From the NCBI GenBank assembly GCA_017620155.1, contig JAFZQY010000098.1:1-35069 (forward strand): a DNA stretch of 35,069 nucleotides, read 5' to 3'. The notes under the pieces are model-generated. The model saw only the letters and a list, made by a program, of their open reading frames with translations, was not told the DNA's origin and made no database searches. This document shows positions 33,224 through 35,069 of this stretch, one piece after another (the stretch's first letter is position 1; each line of letters begins with the position of its first letter). Origin of the DNA: Lachnospiraceae bacterium (GTDB taxonomy: Bacteria; Bacillota; Clostridia; Lachnospirales; Lachnospiraceae). A program made the position numbers and the translations under genes.

Positions 33224-33226
33224 TGA

Positions 33227-33298
33227 CTGGGCTGGCGGGATTCGAACCCACGAATACAGGAGTCAAAGTCCTGTGCCTTACCGCTTGGCGACAGCCCA
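33227..33298 (-). tRNA. tRNA-Gln (TTG)
   Basis: The acceptor TGGGCTG pairs with CAGCCCA, discriminator G, D-arm CGCCAAGCGGTAAGGCA typical of tRNA-Gln, anticodon loop CTTTGAC (TTG), T-arm GTGGGTTCGAATCCCGC. CCA is not encoded. It is three bases from tRNA-Lys. Confidence 0.95.
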
Positions 33299-33342
33299 CT
33301 ATTAAATAGCGCTCCCGCAAAAAATAAACGGTATGCCCCGAG

Positions 33343-33417
33343 GGTGGGTAGAGGGACTCGAACCCTCGATCTCCAGAACCACAATCTGGCGCGCTAACCA
33401 ACTACGCCATACCCACC
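33343..33417 (-). tRNA. tRNA-His (GTG)
   Basis: The acceptor GTGGGTA/TACCCAC carries the extra 5' G (position -1, at 33417) opposite discriminator C, the identity mark of tRNA-His. The anticodon loop is TTGTGGT (GTG). T-arm AGGGTTCGAGTCCCT. CCA is not encoded. Confidence 0.95.
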
Positions 33418-33422
33418 GTATA

Positions 33423-33496
<74 letters not shown>

Positions 33497-33530
33497 ATAT
33501 CTGCGTTCTTATCTCTGAACACGCTTAAAT

Positions 33531-33559
33531 AAGTTATCACAGATAGAGGCACAAGTCAA
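33531..33559 (-). promoter_or_regulatory. Promoter of the Arg-His-Gln-Lys tRNA cluster
   Basis: TTGACT (33554-33559) and TAACTT (33531-33536) lie 17 bases apart on the minus strand, about 35 bases before tRNA-Arg. Confidence 0.8.
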
Positions 33560-33596
33560 GTAAAAAACCACAATCCCCGCCCCTGAAAAAGTGCCA

Positions 33597-33633
33597 TGAA
33601 AAAGAGCCGGGCATCGGTTTTTGCCGATGCCCG
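33597..33633 (-). terminator. Strong terminator downstream of the REC-SARP regulator gene
   Basis: A perfect ten-base stem CGGGCATCGG/CCGATGCCCG (33608-33617 with 33624-33633) with a six-base loop is followed on the minus strand by GCTC and five T residues. It lies 160 bases after the regulator's stop codon, so it ends either that transcript or a small RNA encoded in between. Confidence 0.85.
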
Positions 33634-33645
33634 AAAATGTGAGAT

Positions 33646-33736
33646 GTGAGGAGTTTATATTCTAGTCAAAATCCCGGATGTAATGTACCTGCAGCGGATG
33701 GCAATCTAAAATTGCCTACAGGTCTTCTCACGTTAC
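33646..33736 (+). ncRNA. Candidate structured RNA, unidentified
   Basis: In this gene-free stretch several arms nest: GTAATGT (33680-33686) with ACGTTAC (33730-33736), ACCTG (33687-33691) with CAGGT (33719-33723), and GGCAAT (33700-33705) with ATTGCC (33711-33716). An alternative pairing joins GTGAGGAG (33646-33653) to CTTCTCAC (33724-33731), which would exclude the outermost stem. Two pairs are G-U on the plus strand and would be A-C mismatches on the minus strand, which favours a plus-strand RNA. I see no clear promoter or terminator for it and match it to no known family. Confidence 0.35.
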
Positions 33737-33794
33737 TACCATATCAAACAGGGTGTAGCAAATGCGTATCATGAAAAAAGTGCCGTAAATACGC

Positions 33795-34592
33795 CTACAT
33801 CCCGTCAAGTTCCGCACAGATCTCGTCCGCCCACGGATACTGCGACATGAATTCGCCGTGATATGAGCTGCCCTCATCGGCGTCTCCGGACAGATATCTG
33901 TAATAATCGCATTCGATCAGTTTCGTATCTATGGAGTATGCATCACGGTTATGCAGGAGCACTTCTCCGGCTCCGCACTTATCCAGGGATTCCCTGAGAG
34001 ACTGTACATACTGGCGCAGATATGTCTTCTGGCGGCCGATGTCCGTATTATCTTCCCACAGAACGCCGCACAGCTCCCCGCTGCTCACGCCGGCGCCTCT
34101 GGCTGCGACCAGGTAGGCCAGGACCTCTTTTGCACGGCTCCTCTTATATCTGACAGGCTCACCATCGGCGAAGACCTCGAACTTGCCGAAACACCGTACA
34201 TCCAGCACGGGTTCGGGTCCGGGAGTGATCTTTCTCTTGGCGAACACGTCTCTCAGGACTGTAGAGATATCCTCTACACTCGCCGGCTTTAACAGATACC
34301 CGTCCACTCTGAGTTCCCATGCCTTGAGAGCGTAGTCGTTATAAGCTGTCACGAAGATTATGATCACGCCGGGAAGCCTGTTCTTAAGAGCGGAAGCTAA
34401 GCTCACGCCGTTCATTCCCGGCATCTCGATATCCAGAAAGACTATATCGGGTTTATACTCGTCTATATCTTTAAGCGCATCGGCCGAGCCGGTGTAACCT
34501 ATGATCTGAATCTCTTCATCAATGGATTTGCTTATATTCAGCTTCAGGCTCTCTACTGCGAGCGGTTCATCATCTACTACGAATATAGTCAT
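33795..34592 (-). CDS. Response regulator with SARP-type DNA-binding output
   Basis: Residues 1-118 are a receiver with V-D-D-E (6-9), phospho-acceptor Asp54 in FLDIEMPGMNG, Thr82 and Lys102. Residues about 128-265 look like a winged-helix DNA-binding domain of the SARP/OmpR type (L-D-V-R-C-F-G-K-F-E-V-F...K-R-S-R-A-K-E-V-L-A-Y-L-V) followed by a shortened bacterial transcriptional activator region (Y-L-R-Q-Y-V-Q-S-L-R). It should activate transcription when phosphorylated by the adjacent LytS-type kinase, whose gene ends three bases upstream. The receiver half resembles LytR/AlgR regulators, but the output domain is not LytTR. Confidence 0.88.
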   Translation of the reverse strand: MTIFVVDDEPLAVESLKLNISKSIDEEIQIIGYTGSADALKDIDEYKPDIVFLDIEMPGMNGVSLASALKNRLPGVIIIFVTAYNDYALKAWELRVDGYLLKPASVEDISTVLRDVFAKRKITPGPEPVLDVRCFGKFEVFADGEPVRYKRSRAKEVLAYLVAARGAGVSSGELCGVLWEDNTDIGRQKTYLRQYVQSLRESLDKCGAGEVLLHNRDAYSIDTKLIECDYYRYLSGDADEGSSYHGEFMSQYPWADEICAELDGM

Positions 34593-34595
34593 GCT

Positions 34596-35069
34596 TTAAG
34601 TTTCCTTCTTGATCGGTATAGATATGGTAACCACTGTTCCTTTTCCGGGGGTGGAGTCTATAGACAGCTGTCCCTGACACAGCTGTTCTACTCTGACAGA
34701 AACATTCCTGAGTGCGATACGGTTGTGCTCGGTATCGGGCTCCTGCTCTCCTAAGATCGAGGTGTCGAATCCGGCTCCGTCATCCTCCACTTCGACTACG
34801 CACGCCTCGTCCGTTCTGTACGAACGTATCGTCACCGTACCTCTTCCGTTCTTTTCACGGATACCGTGTCTGACGGCATTCTCCGCAATGGGCTGGAGCG
34901 AAAGAGGCGGCAGTTCGAAATCGGTATCTTCTATATCATATTCCACATTCAGTTCATCACCGAAGCGCATTTTCTCTATGGACAGATAAAAGCGCGTATG
35001 CTCGAGCTCTTCATCGAACGATACCGGACCGTACTGCTCCATCGATCTGAAATGGTGTCTTAGATATCC
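34596..35069 (-). CDS. LytS-type sensor histidine kinase, C-terminal part (cut by window end)
   Basis: The reading frame stays open to the last base, so the ATG at 35042 is internal: the nine codons before it continue a His_kinase-family sequence (Y-L-R-H-H-F-R-S...V-S-F-D-E-E-L-E-H-T-R-F-Y-L-S-I-E-K-M-R-F-G-D-E-L). The ATPase domain follows, with the N-box P-I-A-E-N-A-V-R-H-G, D-D-G-A-G-F and a C-terminal G-K-G-T-V-V glycine loop. The phospho-accepting histidine and sensor lie outside the window. It forms a two-component pair with the SARP-type regulator immediately downstream. Confidence 0.92.
   Translation of the reverse strand, partial: GYLRHHFRSMEQYGPVSFDEELEHTRFYLSIEKMRFGDELNVEYDIEDTDFELPPLSLQPIAENAVRHGIREKNGRGTVTIRSYRTDEACVVEVEDDGAGFDTSILGEQEPDTEHNRIALRNVSVRVEQLCQGQLSIDSTPGKGTVVTISIPIKKET

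Overview
The window looks like a chromosomal segment from a plant-fibre-degrading member of the Lachnospiraceae (Clostridia), probably close to Butyrivibrio. This is an inference from gene content. It encodes an intracellular GH10 xylanase fused to an esterase, a PPi-dependent phosphofructokinase, glycogen phosphorylase, ECF vitamin transporters with riboswitches, and many c-di-GMP and two-component proteins. The tRNA genes lack an encoded CCA end. No phage, transposase, CRISPR array or integrase is visible, and most genes are on the minus strand.

Layout. 1-341: the 5' tip of a 16S rRNA gene reading leftward, with its leader and promoter. 342-3381: a small DUF3784-like membrane protein, a 643-base gap with five palindromic repeat units, then the xylanase-esterase. 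3413-4817 (minus): a cobalamin riboswitch with its own terminator, a DUF4430 protein and an ECF S component, which together look like a B12-type uptake unit. 4904-14894 (minus): a tight signalling operon of HD-GYP phosphodiesterase, giant propeller hybrid kinase, dual-receiver protein, degenerate HD-GYP membrane protein and a hotdog thioesterase. 15016-15306: two tRNA-Ser genes with a consensus promoter and a terminator.

15320-23035 (minus): ispD, then a long overlapping gene string read right to left as lipoprotein, YcxB-like, tsaE, tsaB, rimI, rnz, a membrane-anchored unknown, tsaD, azlC and azlD. It centres on tRNA t6A synthesis and tRNA 3' processing. 23144-24041 (plus): an FMN riboswitch and ribU. 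24052-27370 (minus): a LacI-type regulator and glycogen phosphorylase, with two operator-like palindromes around the regulator promoter. 27580-28713 (plus): a divergent REC-HD-GYP regulator. 28796-30935 (minus): PPi-phosphofructokinase and a small unknown gene.

31039-33559 (minus): a second dual-receiver protein with a stand-alone Hpt, a tRNA-Leu, a Nudix hydrolase, and a tRNA cluster (Arg, His, Gln, Lys). 33597-35069 (minus): a strong terminator, a candidate structured RNA, a REC-SARP type response regulator and a LytS-type kinase cut by the window end.

The less ordinary parts are the repeat array at 744-1139, the phosphorelay/c-di-GMP operon with its degenerate HD-GYP member, the two paralogous dual-receiver proteins, the riboswitch-DUF4430-ECF unit, and a possible RNA at 33646-33736 whose G-U pairs favour the plus strand.
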